In this document: one piece after another, positions 23,360 to 33,873 of the stretch
Numbering within the stretch: the stretch's first letter is position 1
Layout: each line of letters starts with the position of its first letter
DNA from: Capillidium heterosporum
Taxonomy: Eukaryota > Entomophthoromycota > Entomophthoromycetes > Entomophthorales > Capillidiaceae
Length of the DNA: 64,000 bases
Assembly: GCA_016630905.1 (NCBI GenBank)
Contig: WBMQ01000005.1
Location: 1,302,001 to 1,366,000, forward strand
Reading direction: 5' to 3'
Program-made: the position numbers and the translations under genes
The notes under the pieces: generated by a model
Database searches by the model: none
Told to the model about the DNA's origin: nothing
Seen by the model: only the letters and a program-made list of their open reading frames with translations

Positions 23360-25205
23360 TACAAGAAATTGCTAATAGTTTAAGGTATAGTGTAAGATAA
23401 CCAAAGTTTATGTATATACTCGGTCTTTTAATATTACAGTGAACCTTATAATGTAAATAAAGTATACGATATGAAGATCTACCAAACAGCAGTAGAAATC
23501 GTATGGTAAATATTTTGATTGAAATTGATACTCCTACAGTTTTTACAGCACGTTTATAGGTATTATTTTAGCACTAATTTAGTATCAAATATCGATTAAA
23601 ATTATATCAAAATTTTCTAACCTACCGCAGCTAATATTTAATTTTTATATATTAAATAGCTATATAGTTCTAAATTCTACAAAAATAAAGTATATATTAA
23701 TTTAATCATAAAAACATTCATTTTTAGTAAACAATACTACAGCTGTCTAAGAACTTTAGATCAGTTGTTGAGTTTTTAGTTATGAATCTTAAGCATTTAA
23801 AACTACCAAAAACTATTTTAAATCTACACTAATACTCAACTACTTTTCTCATCCATTTAATTATCCGATATCTGAGCTTGAATTTAGGTTTTTAGTTGTT
23901 GGTATACTAGCATCCATTAAAAAGCACTTTTATCAATACAAATTTTGGCATCTAGGATGATATATACTTTCAGCCTTAAACTCAAGGGTGTTAATCATCA
24001 TAAACTGTTTAAATTGAAGCTTTGTTTAAATATACTTATTGGTTTCATGTTCCTTATATTTGATTTATAAGATAGAATTCTAAACGGATTGTAAGCACAT
24101 CCCTTTTAACATTATAGAGATGCCAGACAGGAGAGTATTGACTTTTTATATATTTATAAATAGTTCCCTCACCATTTGTAAAGAAGTAGTCATACTTTTC
24201 GCTTAGTAAACGCCTTTTTAGTTGTTTACTTTTATATTAAATACACAATTGGTATATATATCTGCAGCGATGGAATTAATTTCTTATATAGAACGGCCTA
24301 GAGTTTAAATTACTAAACTTACGATTCATATACGGATCAGTAAAGGTGACAACGTGCCAACATAGATAAATTCATACCAAAATATAAAACGGCCCACATC
24401 TAAAAGTAAGGGTTACTTATCACTAAGCTTTAACGATATGTAGAACAATAAGGATGATTCAATTTTCAACCTATTCTTTAGCATAGTATGTAATTTTTAG
24501 TAAATGGCGTAGAATTTGATATCATGTGTCAGTTATCTTTAGCAAAATCCACTTTGAAGATGCAAGTCTATAAACAATTTCCAAGATTCTAATTTCGTTT
24601 ACCAGCATCCGATTTTGGATCTACTCCGTCGACGACAGGCCAGCTTATAGAATATATATGCCCGTTAAATCGACACGAGACTGATTTACAATGTATATTT
24701 GTCAACTAGTTTAAAGGGTTATATCTGGCCCGGTTCATCGTACACTATAAGTACGGCTCTTTAGGGGTGAATAAAGAGAAATCTAATAATTTATAAATTT
24801 ATTGGAGTTTATATAAGGATTAAACCTATATTAAGAAGATGGAAGCAAGTACAAATGATGTATTTGGAACTGATTAATGGAGTAGATGCGATACATAATT
24901 TAGACTTGACCATAGCTTATGAATATAGTTACTAATTGTATACTGACTCCTGATAAAACTATCATATAGAAATCCATATCAGTTTAACATCGACCATCAA
25001 AAATTGAAAGTCATAGAAAAATAGTCAAATAAAAAGATTCACTTATAGATTAAGCACAACTTTCTGTAAGTTAGTTTAAGATATGGAGTATAACAACACC
25101 CATTTAAAGCCGTGGGAATTATGTAGCACAACTTATAAGCTAGGGTAGCAAAGCCTATATAACACACGAAGCCTATCAAAATTCAAAAATAGTAAACTAG
25201 CAATA
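23360..25205. other. intergenic, nothing recognised
   Basis: AT-rich, about 1.8 kb. A TATATAA at 25156-25162 lies 44 bases before the next start codon and is the probable TATA element of the following gene. Confidence 0.45.
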
Positions 25206-26286
25206 ATGAACAGTCTTTGGCTCAGCGACTACAAACAGAAGAATTTTGACCCCACAATCAAGCCTACGTGCTCTCGTGACACCTTGGTAGGAGACATGTA
25301 TACTGAGACTTGCAACATCACAAACGACAACTACGGCACCTGGGATTTGGTAGTGCCTATAAAACCCGATCACAAACCTAATTTCAAGGTACTAAAACCC
25401 GTTTGTACTGGGAGACATGCCAGTCCCATCAAAGAGCAGCGTACTCTTGACTACTCGTGGGCCTGGGTGGCCCACATGAATCCCATAATAAAGAACCGAG
25501 CTGCATTTGAAGCTACTGTACTCATATTAGCTATGGCTACCGTCATAGAGGACGAGACAACCAAACTATACGGTGCCATCGAGGACTTGGATAACATGGA
25601 CGCGTTCGGGTATACCGTTGGCCAGATTCTCGATATATTTGCTGAAGTGCCTGGATCCCAAAGTTATGAAGCGTATGCGGTACATTTTGTTCACCGAGAT
25701 AGCGAGCCAAGACCGTCATAAGCTCACCGATACCGAACGCCAAGTTATGATCCAAGAGTTTCTGACTTTGAAATCGGACTTTTCAACCTATTTGAGATTT
25801 CGAACTATCGATGGGTTTTTCGAAGGAGGACTACTGTGTGGATTTGCCATAAATAACGTCAGCTGTAGCTCGTTGAAGGCCGGTACAGTCAACGACATCC
25901 TCGAAGCCACCATCCTATTGCACGATACCAACAATGTCATTCGACATCGCTTGGAGAACGATGTAGCCAACATCCACAACTTCTGTTCCGATCTAAAAGC
26001 CTCCATGCTAAAGGCATACCAGCGCGCTTCTTACATCTACGACAGTTTGCACAAGGATATGAGTTTGGAATCCGAAATCCGTGAGGTTGGGTGTATTTAC
26101 CTTTTATCCTACTACGTCTTCTATAATTCCACCCAGCGCTACGGCTTTGGCATCCAGACTGCTGAATCTACTACTTTGGCAGTGGAGGAGATCCTTAATT
26201 TACCAGGAGCATTAGTCACTACACCAGAGTGGAAAATGTCCTTAGATGAACTCAAGGCCCTAGTCAATACTGCTATCAAAGCTTAA
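25206..26286 (+). pseudogene. terpene-synthase-like gene with single-base frameshift (copy 2)
   Basis: Translates as MNSLWLSDYKQKNFDPTIKP and onward for about 149 residues to ...ILDIFAEV. It then needs one base removed (an extra C at about 25650 in GTGCCTGG) to continue as LDPKVMKRMRYILFTEIASQ through to the stop at 26286. Corrected for that base, the length is 359 residues, the same as the intact copy at 31367-32446, with high similarity throughout. The degenerate helix-H block HDTNNVIRHRLEND is identical to the intact copy. The single lesion means very recent inactivation, a sequencing error, or a two-base C-run problem. No splice signals could explain the shift. It lies on the opposite strand from copy 3. 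Confidence 0.8.
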
Positions 26287-29200
26287 TGAATTTCTATTTG
26301 AAAGTTAATTTTATTACCTTGTGTCTTTTCTTTTGCATGGTGGAACAAAGGTTGTTAGGACTACCTCCCAACAAATAAATATATTGTTTGATAAGCTTAT
26401 TTTTATAAGTTGATGTTGGCGATATTCATTTCAATTTTCGTTTCTATTCCACTTTTAATGTTGAAAATGATTGTTTGATTACATAAATACCTGTTTTGAC
26501 AGTAGTGTTACTATACTCAGACCTACAGCTAAATTAATTGAATAGGAATTTCCAAGTTGATGGAGGTAACGAAGATCGGTAGTCAGCTCAAGCTCTTTAT
26601 TTTAAATGCCATCCCGGCTCAATCTAACAGTAGAGGTTGGTTTTAACCTAGAATCAATATATTATATACTTTAATACAACTACATCAAGTGTAAATGCAG
26701 GCTTGGATCTCTTTGATAGTTTGTTTATCAGTATTTAGGTAGGATATGTATGTTTCAAGAGGCGAGAACCACATATAAAAGCATAAGTTCGTCTCCTATT
26801 AGATTTAAATGTTAGTCAGTTGAGCGATGTTCTTATCACTACTACAAGTTATCTTTATTAGAGCTAAAGTATTCGACCTAAACATAATATTCCAATACAG
26901 CATCAAAGTATATCGATTGGGTTTCTTATCTAAAAATAAAAGGTCAATAATAAATTGGAGATGCAAATGAAGGTGTCATAAAAATGTAAAAGTTGAAGTC
27001 CAAGGTTTGGTATTGAAGTATAAAAGGGTAATGCAAAACCTTTGTAGCTCAAGTGTAAAAAGAGTTTACTTGCTGTGGAATGAATGTTCGATATGTTACC
27101 AATAGGTAGAAATGGAAAAATCAAGCTGAATAAAACTCATAGGTGATCAAAATCAGTTTGAAGTTACTAAATAAATTAAAATTGCATGTTGTCCTAAGCT
27201 CTTTTAAATTTTATTGTGCTAAATTTGAAGCTAAATATACATTTAATGTGCATATTTTCATTTACAATCAAATTTTCTTTCATCTATACCAAAAAGGTTA
27301 GAAAGGCTTAGCCCTTCACTTCACCTGTACAAATTGACGATCTCCTTTTATAAATTTGAACTGCACTGCCTCCGATCGGATTCAAGTTTCCCCATATACC
27401 GCTTCGAAACCTATAATAATATAAGTTTAAGCTGGATTGAGAACGATGAAGCAGCCCATACTTGCCGGTACAACCTATTTACCGTACAATTAGAGCTTTA
27501 AAATGCCTTTAAGTACCGATCTACCGCCTAAGTTGACTTTTTAGGTAAGCAGCTCAAATCAAAACCTATGCAGAGATAGTGGCACTTTAAATTAATGACG
27601 GAAGGATTAATAGAACTTTTTTACTATCCGGCCTCAAAGTTAGAACTCGATCTTTTTACACCAACTCTAAAAAGTGAATTGGTTTCTCTTGGTACTAGTA
27701 TCTGAATCCTAGTTTGAAGTGAAAATGTTTCAGTGTTGACAGTAGCACTGGAACGTAGTGTTTTGCAAAAGCAATATCAAAACTTTTATTTTAAATTAAA
27801 GCACTACATTATTTAAGTCTATCTTCTAGGTCTTCACGATCACTTTTTAGATGGATGCTATGGTGAACTATTTTTACACTATTGAGTGATGGCAAGTAAT
27901 CTTGGAGGTGTGTCCCAAATTATTCAAATAAAGCCTTTTAACCCATGAGGTTTAAGATCATCATTTTAGAATAGTTTTTTCCTGTCACCACCCCAAACCA
28001 CAAGTAGTGATGAGCGAACTCCAAGTCTATTTTTAGACTGCCTTTCACCTCGTGGGGCTCAAAGGTAGGAAGGGCTATATGAACCTCTCTGACAATTAGG
28101 CAAGCTGTAAGGGGTAGCTAAGTAGCTTGAGGCATAGCTCCACGAGCCAAGTACTCCACGAGGTGGTATGTTAACGTAATCCAATTTTTTTAATTGTAAT
28201 AACACGATTTACATTATAACTAATAATTTGCAATTAAACGTCAAGTACACTTGAGACTAGTTGCAAATGTATAAGAAAATCGGATCGGAGATAGAAATTT
28301 CATCCGATATATTATTAGAAATCAAGTTCTAGGGAGATGTAGAGTGCCTATACATTTTCCCAACAAGAGTTATATATTGTTGGTAAGAAATTTCAATATA
28401 GGTGCCTTTCGTATTTGTAAACTAGCGCCATTCATGTAACTGCCCCAGCCGTCTCAGGCGTTCATTAATACTTAATTAGTAAAATTTCCTTATTCACCAG
28501 AAAATTTCCATAAAGGTCAGAAAGGCTAGTTTTAAGTTTGGCTGGGGACTTGCATACCACTATTCCGATAAGCACTAGCACACCTTCTATCGCCTTTGAC
28601 CTGTTTGTAATTACATGCCTGTATCAAAATATAATCAATATAATGAAAGACCTCTTTTACGGCAGATTTAAAGGTAAAAGTGTGATTTCTGATAAGCTGG
28701 GGATAATTTGCTAACAACGTGACAATTCTATGAGTCCTCGTGGCTCATTAGTTAGATTAGCTCAAGTAGTGCCAACACTTCAAACTAAATTGCCAAGCTT
28801 AACTTGTAGCTCTTGTCACTAGCGATTTTAGTTGTAATGTAGCAACTCACCTTTAATTTAATTGGTTCAAAAGTTTGTCGTTCAATATTTTCTTAAATCG
28901 GAAATTTACCGTATGATTATTTTGAAAAGTGGATACAATTTTGTTTGTAATTAGTACAATAATGGTACAAAATTTTTAAAGCAAAGCTATAAAGTAGTTT
29001 GCAAATATGTCTCCATTAATTTAAAATGATTTGTTAATTAGTTTTTCAAGAAACTGTACAAGTATGAATTATGTCGGAAGAGTACTGTATCTAGAAATAA
29101 ATATTCAAGTATGAAGATAGCCTCATTAGGTTAATGTACAATTAAAATATGGGACTATCAATTGATGGTTATTGGGTGGGAAAGACCCGTTAGATGCTTA

Positions 29201-30144
29201 ACTGCCTTGTACCTATTTGAGTGGGGAGGGATGGGGATTTCTAAAGCAATTTTCGATTTTATAAATAACAGCATTGCTATTGATGTACTAATAGATCTCA
29301 GACGTAGTCTCAATCTTTAATATTTGCATTTTAATGTGAATATTTCTAGCTTTATAGCGATATATTAGCAGCATCTAGCATTGTTTTCGATGCAAATTTC
29401 GCTACTTTCTGCCTACACTTAAATTTGCAATCTAAATCATGGGGCCTACACGCATGGTTCGGTATAGGCTTGGAGCGATTTGCCACCATATAGGCATAAG
29501 AATTACCAAAAGTAGAAAAGACCATGTCCTCAATTGTAGTTATTCCAACAATCGCTTATCAAATCAATGCAAATTTACGAAAACACTTCAATTTTTAGTA
29601 TAAGTAGGCAAGGCTGGAAACAAATTCCGATACAAGTCGATATGGGTAAACTTAAAGATTGGTTTGAAACCTATATTAAGCATTTAGTTCCCAGAAAAAT
29701 TAGGAGCGAACCGATCTAGATGGCTTGAAATTAAAGTGCCAACCCCTTTATTGCAGATCTATGCAATAGGTTCACTCACTTTACTCTGATTTACATCTCA
29801 AATTGGAAGCTTTTGAGGCTTGTCATTAGTTGGAAAATGCCTACAACGCTATCCACTTTCGCCAAATCGAGGCATAGGTGAACTATTCTAACCGAAAACT
29901 CCAGAGTCTCATGCCATCCCTTTGAGGAAAACTCCCTATAAATTCGTTGTCAAAAGAAGCTACATTCTGAGTTACATTATCTAAAATGTTTGGCTGTCCT
30001 AGTTGGCTACTAGAATAGTTTAATTGACTGAATCGGAGGCTATTTGTTTTATTTTAGGGTCCGACCTAGTACAGTTGGCAAGGTTGTGCTAGACGCAATG
30101 GAAATTTTTGGCAAATGAAATTAACCCCAAAACTTGAACTAAAC
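26287..30144. other. long gene-free stretch
   Basis: About 3.9 kb with no supported gene. Slightly more GC-rich, coding-like but stop-riddled sequence near 27330-27560 and 29420-29950 is probably unidentifiable gene relics. A group of short inverted copies of CCTCGTGG lies at 28046-28747 (separate entry). Confidence 0.4.
28046..28165. repeat. 10-bp inverted repeat with related copies nearby
   Basis: CACCTCGTGG at 28046-28055 is exactly complemented by CCACGAGGTG at 28156-28165. A further CCACGAGCC lies at 28140-28148, and TCCTCGTGGCTCA at 28735-28747. These are GC-rich in an AT-rich neighbourhood. They could be remnants of a small non-autonomous transposon or protein-binding sites. No target-site duplication was identified. 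Confidence 0.35.
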
Positions 30145-31017
30145 CAAACTAGACTAAACTGAAAGAAGCACAATTCATTTTCTTTACTACACTAACAATT
30201 TTAATACAATGACATTATTCAAAGGAGCAATCAACACTGTGTTCGACGCCTTTGTACTCATAGAAGCATCAAGGCGGGGTGAGATCAGCCAGATGACCAA
30301 CCGACCCAGCACCTACCAACGTACGGTAACTCCAATCGAAGAAGGTACACTGCTCATCTACGACGAGACCGAAACTGGTATTTTGAGGTGGAGCGACTGT
30401 AGGGTATGGTCGCCCTCCAAATTCATCGACGGGTTTTTCCACTACAGCCAGATCGAAACCCAAAAACACAGCAAGCCCAACTACAACAAGCATATGCTTT
30501 TCACCAAGGAGGCCCACGAGAAGATAAAGCACCGCATAGCCTGTGAAAAGAACCTTTTGAAGAAGTGCATATCAGGCATATCTGCCGACGGGCATACCTT
30601 CCACCTCGTACACTACCACCGCAACAACTTTGACACCCAAGTCCCCTTGAAGTTCAGGGATATGGACAGCATCGTCGAAGCCGCTAAAAAGTACCAATAC
30701 TACAAGTCGTTTCGGACTGGGTCCAAGCTGTACAGCCAGCTGTTCTACCCCAAGTACAGCTTGTCGTTGAACTTGGTGAGTAGCGACGTCAATTCGATCG
30801 CCACTACACCAAGCATCTTGCTAGCGACTGAGGAAGTGTTCGACAAAGTCATCCAGAATAACAACCTGCAGTATAGGAAGCGGTTGGATATAGATACGCT
30901 TAGATTTTTAGACAACCAGTTTAGATGATATGCCAGGTACCTATTTGTTTATTTTGTACAGTTCCATCCACCTCTTCCACCTTTTTGTATTTATCCATAT
31001 TTTACACCTTAATAAAG
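30145..31017 (+). repeat. left arm of 873-bp inverted repeat (WOPR palindrome)
   Basis: Matches the reverse complement of 33874-34746 base for base in all parts compared, including both non-coding ends; paired positions sum to 64891. The arm has 64 bp upstream of the WOPR gene, the whole gene and 89 bp after the stop. Identity ends abruptly on both sides, but weaker alignment continues beyond. Confidence 0.95.
30209..30928 (+). CDS. WOPR-domain (Gti1/Pac2 family) transcription factor, left copy
   Basis: An intronless 239-residue protein. WOPR proteins are fungal-specific DNA-binding regulators that control morphological switching and development (Wor1, Ryp1, Sge1, and S. pombe Gti1 and Pac2). 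The first WOPR subdomain is plain: GAINTVFDAFVLIEASRRG (6-24), GTLLIYDETETGILRWSD (46-63) and WSPSKFIDGFFHYSQ (67-81). The second includes KKCISGISADGHTFHLVHY (118-136). The long, variable low-complexity C-terminal region of Wor1/Ryp1 is absent, so the protein is little more than the DNA-binding domain. Its translated product is identical to that of 33963-34682. It is convergent with the terpene-synthase-like gene in the spacer. Only the first 64 bp of its upstream region is shared with the other copy, so regulation may differ. Confidence 0.92.
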   Translation: MTLFKGAINTVFDAFVLIEASRRGEISQMTNRPSTYQRTVTPIEEGTLLIYDETETGILRWSDCRVWSPSKFIDGFFHYSQIETQKHSKPNYNKHMLFTKEAHEKIKHRIACEKNLLKKCISGISADGHTFHLVHYHRNNFDTQVPLKFRDMDSIVEAAKKYQYYKSFRTGSKLYSQLFYPKYSLSLNLVSSDVNSIATTPSILLATEEVFDKVIQNNNLQYRKRLDIDTLRFLDNQFR

Positions 31018-31366
31018 TCGGCTGCGGTTGCTTTTAGATTGCTTTTTCTACTTTGTACTAATATTTCTTCATAAGTTTAACATCCTTATATACTGAAAAC
31101 GAGTTCCTAATCTAAAGGTGGGTGGCCTGAATGGTAAGTGATAAAAAAGGTCTAATTGACAAGGTGTAAGTTCGAATAAGGAAGTATATGCCGAACCACA
31201 AACGTAAGCAAATTAAACAATCAATTATTGGTTGGAGATAGTACCCCTAACCAACTTTGGCCTATACGTACAAAAGGATGTTTATTTATAAATTCAGTAG
31301 GAAAGTTCGGACTGTCCGTATAATGGGGTAGAGGTAATAAAAGCAATCTTCTTAGGTTTAAACTAA
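31018..31366. other. convergent intergenic region in palindrome spacer
   Basis: It lies between the stop codons of the left WOPR gene and the terpene-synthase-like gene. The first about 80 bases still align, with gaps, to sequence beside the right arm (reverse complement of about 33795-33873), for example TTCTACTT and CATAAG blocks. Confidence 0.5.
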
Positions 31367-32446
31367 TTATGCTTTGATAGTAGTGCTGACTAGGGCTTTC
31401 AATTCATCCAAAGACATTTTCCATTCCGGCTTGGTAACTAAAGCACCTGGCAAGTTGAAGACCTCTTGCACCGCCTTGGTAGTAGCTTCAGCAGTCTGGA
31501 TACCTACACCGTACCGCTTCGTTGAGTTGTAGAACACGTAATAGGATAGAAGGTAGCAGCACCCAACCTCCCTAACGTTGGCATCCAAACAAGTATCGGA
31601 ATGCAAGCTCTCATACAGGCAGGAGGCTCTAGCGTAAGCTTTCAACATGGAAGCCTTGAGATCGACGCAGAAATTGTGGATATTGGCAGCATCATTCTCC
31701 AAGCGGTGTCGGATGACATTGTTAGTATCATGTAAAAGTATACAAGCTTCAATGATGTCGTTGACGGTTCCTGCCTTCAACGTACTACAGCTGACATTGT
31801 TGATAGCATAGGCGCATAATAGCCCTCCTTCAAAAAACCCGTCGATGTTTCGGAATCTCAAATAGACCGAAAAGTCCGACTTCAACGTAAGAAACTCTTG
31901 AATCATAGCTTGACGTTCAGTATCACTATGCTTATGACGATCCTGGCTCGCCATCTCGGTAAATAAAGTATACCTAAGACGCTTCATCACGTTTGGAGCT
32001 AAAACTTCTGCTAAGATATCGAGGAGTTGGCCAATGGTGTACCCAAACGCATCCATGCTGTCCCAATCTTCGGTGGCACTGTAAAGCTTAATTACTTCAT
32101 CCTCAACAACGGTGGCGACAGCAAGTAAAAGTACGGTAGCTTCAAAGGCAGCACGATTCTTGATAATGGGGTTCATACGGATGACCCAGGCGTAGCTAAA
32201 GTCGATAGTACGCTGCTCTTTGTCGGGGCTCAAGTGTCTTCCATTGCAAATTGGTTTCAAAACCTTGAATTCGGGTTTGTGATTGGGTTTTACTGATGCT
32301 AAAAAGTCCCAAGTACCGTAGTTTTCATTGGGGATATCACAGGTTTCGGTATACATATCTCCTACCAAGGTTTCGCGGGAACAGGTAGGTTTAACGATAG
32401 GATCGAAATGCTTCTGTTTGTAATCACTAAGCCAAAGGTTGCTCAT
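31367..32446 (-). CDS. terpene-synthase-like protein with degenerate metal-binding motifs (copy 3, intact)
   Basis: An intronless, all-helical protein of 359 residues starting MSNLWLSDYKQKHFDP. Class I terpene synthases bind three Mg ions through an aspartate-rich motif and an NSE triad. Here a helix ATVVEDEVIKLY (111-122) sits where the Asp-rich motif belongs, YLRFRNIDG (195-203) resembles the Y-x3-R effector helix, and HDTNNVIRHRLENDAANIHN (239-258) matches the fungal spacing N-D-x2-S-x3-E-x4-D-x2-N, with H239, N243 and H247 replacing N, S and E while D252 and N255 are kept. The fold assignment is inference from this spacing. The protein probably lacks ordinary metal-dependent catalysis. 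It sits between two identical WOPR genes, and a TATATA lies about 45 bp upstream of the ATG. Two related broken copies lie at 22.2 and 25.2 kb. Confidence 0.7.
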   Translation of the reverse strand: MSNLWLSDYKQKHFDPIVKPTCSRETLVGDMYTETCDIPNENYGTWDFLASVKPNHKPEFKVLKPICNGRHLSPDKEQRTIDFSYAWVIRMNPIIKNRAAFEATVLLLAVATVVEDEVIKLYSATEDWDSMDAFGYTIGQLLDILAEVLAPNVMKRLRYTLFTEMASQDRHKHSDTERQAMIQEFLTLKSDFSVYLRFRNIDGFFEGGLLCAYAINNVSCSTLKAGTVNDIIEACILLHDTNNVIRHRLENDAANIHNFCVDLKASMLKAYARASCLYESLHSDTCLDANVREVGCCYLLSYYVFYNSTKRYGVGIQTAEATTKAVQEVFNLPGALVTKPEWKMSLDELKALVSTTIKA

Positions 32447-33873
32447 GTTGTTATTGTTGAATGATATCGAAGTTTGGTGAGCCTTTCCCTTTTATATATT
32501 TTTTGATCCTATCTTAAAACTACTATTATATAATTTTTACAGGTTCTTGCAAAGCTTATTGTTATTTGTATCTTAAAATAGGCTCTAGGCATCTTACCTA
32601 ACCTATAATTGGTCTTGAATTTGACTATATCTTTTATGATCTATGTTTCTAATGATCGAAATTGAAAGATATACATTTCTAATGGCTAATTTATCGGGAA
32701 TCAATATACGATTAACAGCTATTCTTAGATATAATTGGATTTAAGTTATATGTCACCACTCTTTCATCTCGGGTATAAATACTTCATTTGTACTTTATTG
32801 CTAACTTCTTAAAATATACTTAGTCCTAAGGCTAATCACAACCAATAGTTTTGTAAACGGTTGGATTTTCCTACGCCTTCACTCTCAAAGAATAACATTG
32901 GGCTGTACGATGAACTATACCAGGTAAAGCATTTTTAACATATTGATAAATCTACAGAGTCGATTGGCTTCACAGCGTAAGCGGACTATCTTTAGCCTAT
33001 AAATAGATATATCGTCGACCATGTACGTTCAAAATCAGATACCAGTAAACGAAATGTGGCACCACTTTCTCAAATCGCTTCTAGGTTCAAGGTTTATGTT
33101 GGATTTTGGCTAAAGATGAAGGTACATAAGGCTTAATTATACGAAGTTTACTAAAACTTTATATTTCACTAATAGATTGAAAATTGGATGCCTTTATTCG
33201 TAACACTACCTATTCCTAAAGCTTGATTATTGGGAACCTTCCTACATATTTAGGTTAAAGCTTATCGATATTAGCACGCTGCCATTTATTGATCCAGGCA
33301 CTAAACTTATATTTACTAATTTAAATTTCAGATCAGTATTTATTAGGAAATTAGTTCTCCCGCCATGGGCATATATCAATCGTATATTGATTTATCAGGT
33401 ATAAAGCTCGGGCGGGGTTTATAAAGCAGAAAAGGGTAGCTATTTCTTTATAAATGGTACAGGTATCCCTTACGAATATCTAAAGAACTAGTTTGAAGTT
33501 CTCCGACTTATATTCCCACTATATTAAAAGGGATGTACTTAAAACTTATCTAGAACCATCTTATAAGTTAAACCGAAAGGGTGCTGAAAATGTGCTATCA
33601 GCAGTCAAGCTTTCATAGATATGCTCATATTGCACGATAAACTTTCAATAAAACCTATCAAAGATATCAATAATTTAAAATCCATAATGTAAATGTCAAT
33701 ATACTCATAAAAGTCAGATAGCACCACACTGGATTAGGCCATACTGATAAATTCCATCTAAAAGCAACCTCATCATTGCAGATATCTCAATTAGTTTTCC
33801 ATAAAAAACTGTTATCCTTATGAAAAATAAGTAGAAAGTGAAAGCTATATAAATGCTAAGCAGCCACAGCTAG
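32447..33873. other. palindrome spacer, upstream of the terpene-synthase-like gene
   Basis: AT-rich with no supported gene. A TATATA at 32493-32498 is the likely TATA element of the spacer gene. The last about 80 bases before 33874 are diverged homologues of the sequence following the left arm. Confidence 0.45.

Noticed and set aside
30269-30532. 87-codon ORF antisense to the WOPR gene, repeated at 34359-34622
   Set aside because: It is the reverse frame of a conserved WOPR domain and duplicates only because the arms are identical; no independent support.
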